Source: Candidatus Omnitrophota bacterium
GTDB lineage: Bacteria; Ratteibacteria; UBA8468; B48-G9; JAFGKM01
Reading direction: 5' to 3'
Length of the DNA: 6,008 bases
NCBI GenBank assembly: GCA_023818785.1
Contig: JAMWCO010000098.1
Coordinates: 1-6,008 of the forward strand
Part shown: one piece after another, positions 5,942 to 6,008 of the stretch
How the letters are laid out: every line of letters starts with the position of its first letter
Numbering within the stretch: position 1 is the first letter of the stretch
Translations under genes and position numbers: made by a program
The notes under the pieces: generated by a model
What the model was told of the DNA's origin: nothing
Database searches by the model: none
What the model saw: only the letters and a program-made list of their open reading frames with translations

Positions 5942-6008
5942 ATGGAAACTAAAATATTTCGTGGTAGGCAATTTACTGACCAAGAGATTGACTTGATAAA
6001 AACTATAA
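5942..6008 (+). CDS. N-terminus of a DUF4338/DruA-like protein (3' end outside window)
   Basis: Only 22 codons are visible, reading METKIFRGRQFTDQEIDLI and continuing off the right edge. The pattern of an RGR motif followed by 'ft.qdi.lIk.lI' resembles the beginning of DUF4338 proteins, which are often annotated as Druantia system DruA and also occur alone or in transposon-like neighbourhoods. An in-frame TGA at 5927-5929 limits the upstream extension and the ATG is the only convincing start. No ribosome binding site precedes it; the upstream bases are TATGTTATATAC. It is divergent from the por operon and marks the end of that operon's neighbourhood. With so few residues the family call is tentative, and any small DNA-binding or transposase N-terminus could look similar. 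Confidence 0.5.
   Translation, partial: METKIFRGRQFTDQEIDLIKTI

Overview
The window is very AT-rich bacterial DNA. Five of the seven leftward genes have a GGAG-type ribosome binding site, and the strand is packed with genes. The core is a four-subunit 2-oxoacid (probably pyruvate):ferredoxin oxidoreductase, which points to an anaerobic or fermentative bacterium. The mix of a porGDAB-type cluster, a UroD-like methyltransferase-fold protein and a membrane-fused spermidine-synthase-like protein would suit an uncultured candidate-phylum anaerobe (for example the Omnitrophota/Ratteibacteria/WOR-3 range). This taxonomic guess is inference only; no marker gene is present.

Layout. (1) 2-685 (+) is the C-terminal membrane part of a protein whose reading frame stays open to the left edge. 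It resembles the membrane domain of fused spermidine-synthase-like proteins. (2) 682-5731 (-) is one compact seven-gene leftward operon. In transcription order it holds a UroD-family protein, a polytopic membrane protein, porG (gamma), porD (delta, 2x[4Fe-4S]), a small membrane-anchored coiled-coil protein, porA (alpha) and porB (beta, TPP-binding). Neighbouring genes overlap or lie 1-22 bp apart. The last gene meets the rightward gene tail to tail, with the two stop codons sharing the bases TTAA. (3) 5732-5941 is a regulatory gap. It contains a near-consensus leftward sigma70-type promoter (TTGACA-17 bp-TAGAAT), two perfect 21-bp tandem repeats just upstream of its -35 box, and a weaker possible rightward promoter. 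(4) From 5942 (+) the first 22 codons of a gene run off the right edge; the N-terminus resembles DUF4338/DruA-like proteins, which are found in Druantia defence systems and in transposon-like contexts.

How the genes work together. PorG, PorD, PorA and PorB together form a complete heterotetramer that oxidises a 2-oxoacid to acyl-CoA and CO2 while reducing ferredoxin. Three non-canonical partners are co-transcribed with it: the UroD-like protein, the multi-pass membrane protein and the one-pass coiled-coil protein. The most unusual points are these three partners, the promoter geometry that predicts a nearly leaderless mRNA for the first gene, and the 21-bp repeats at about -40 to -81, where activators commonly bind. 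I saw no tRNA, rRNA, CRISPR array, complete insertion sequence or convincing intrinsic terminator.
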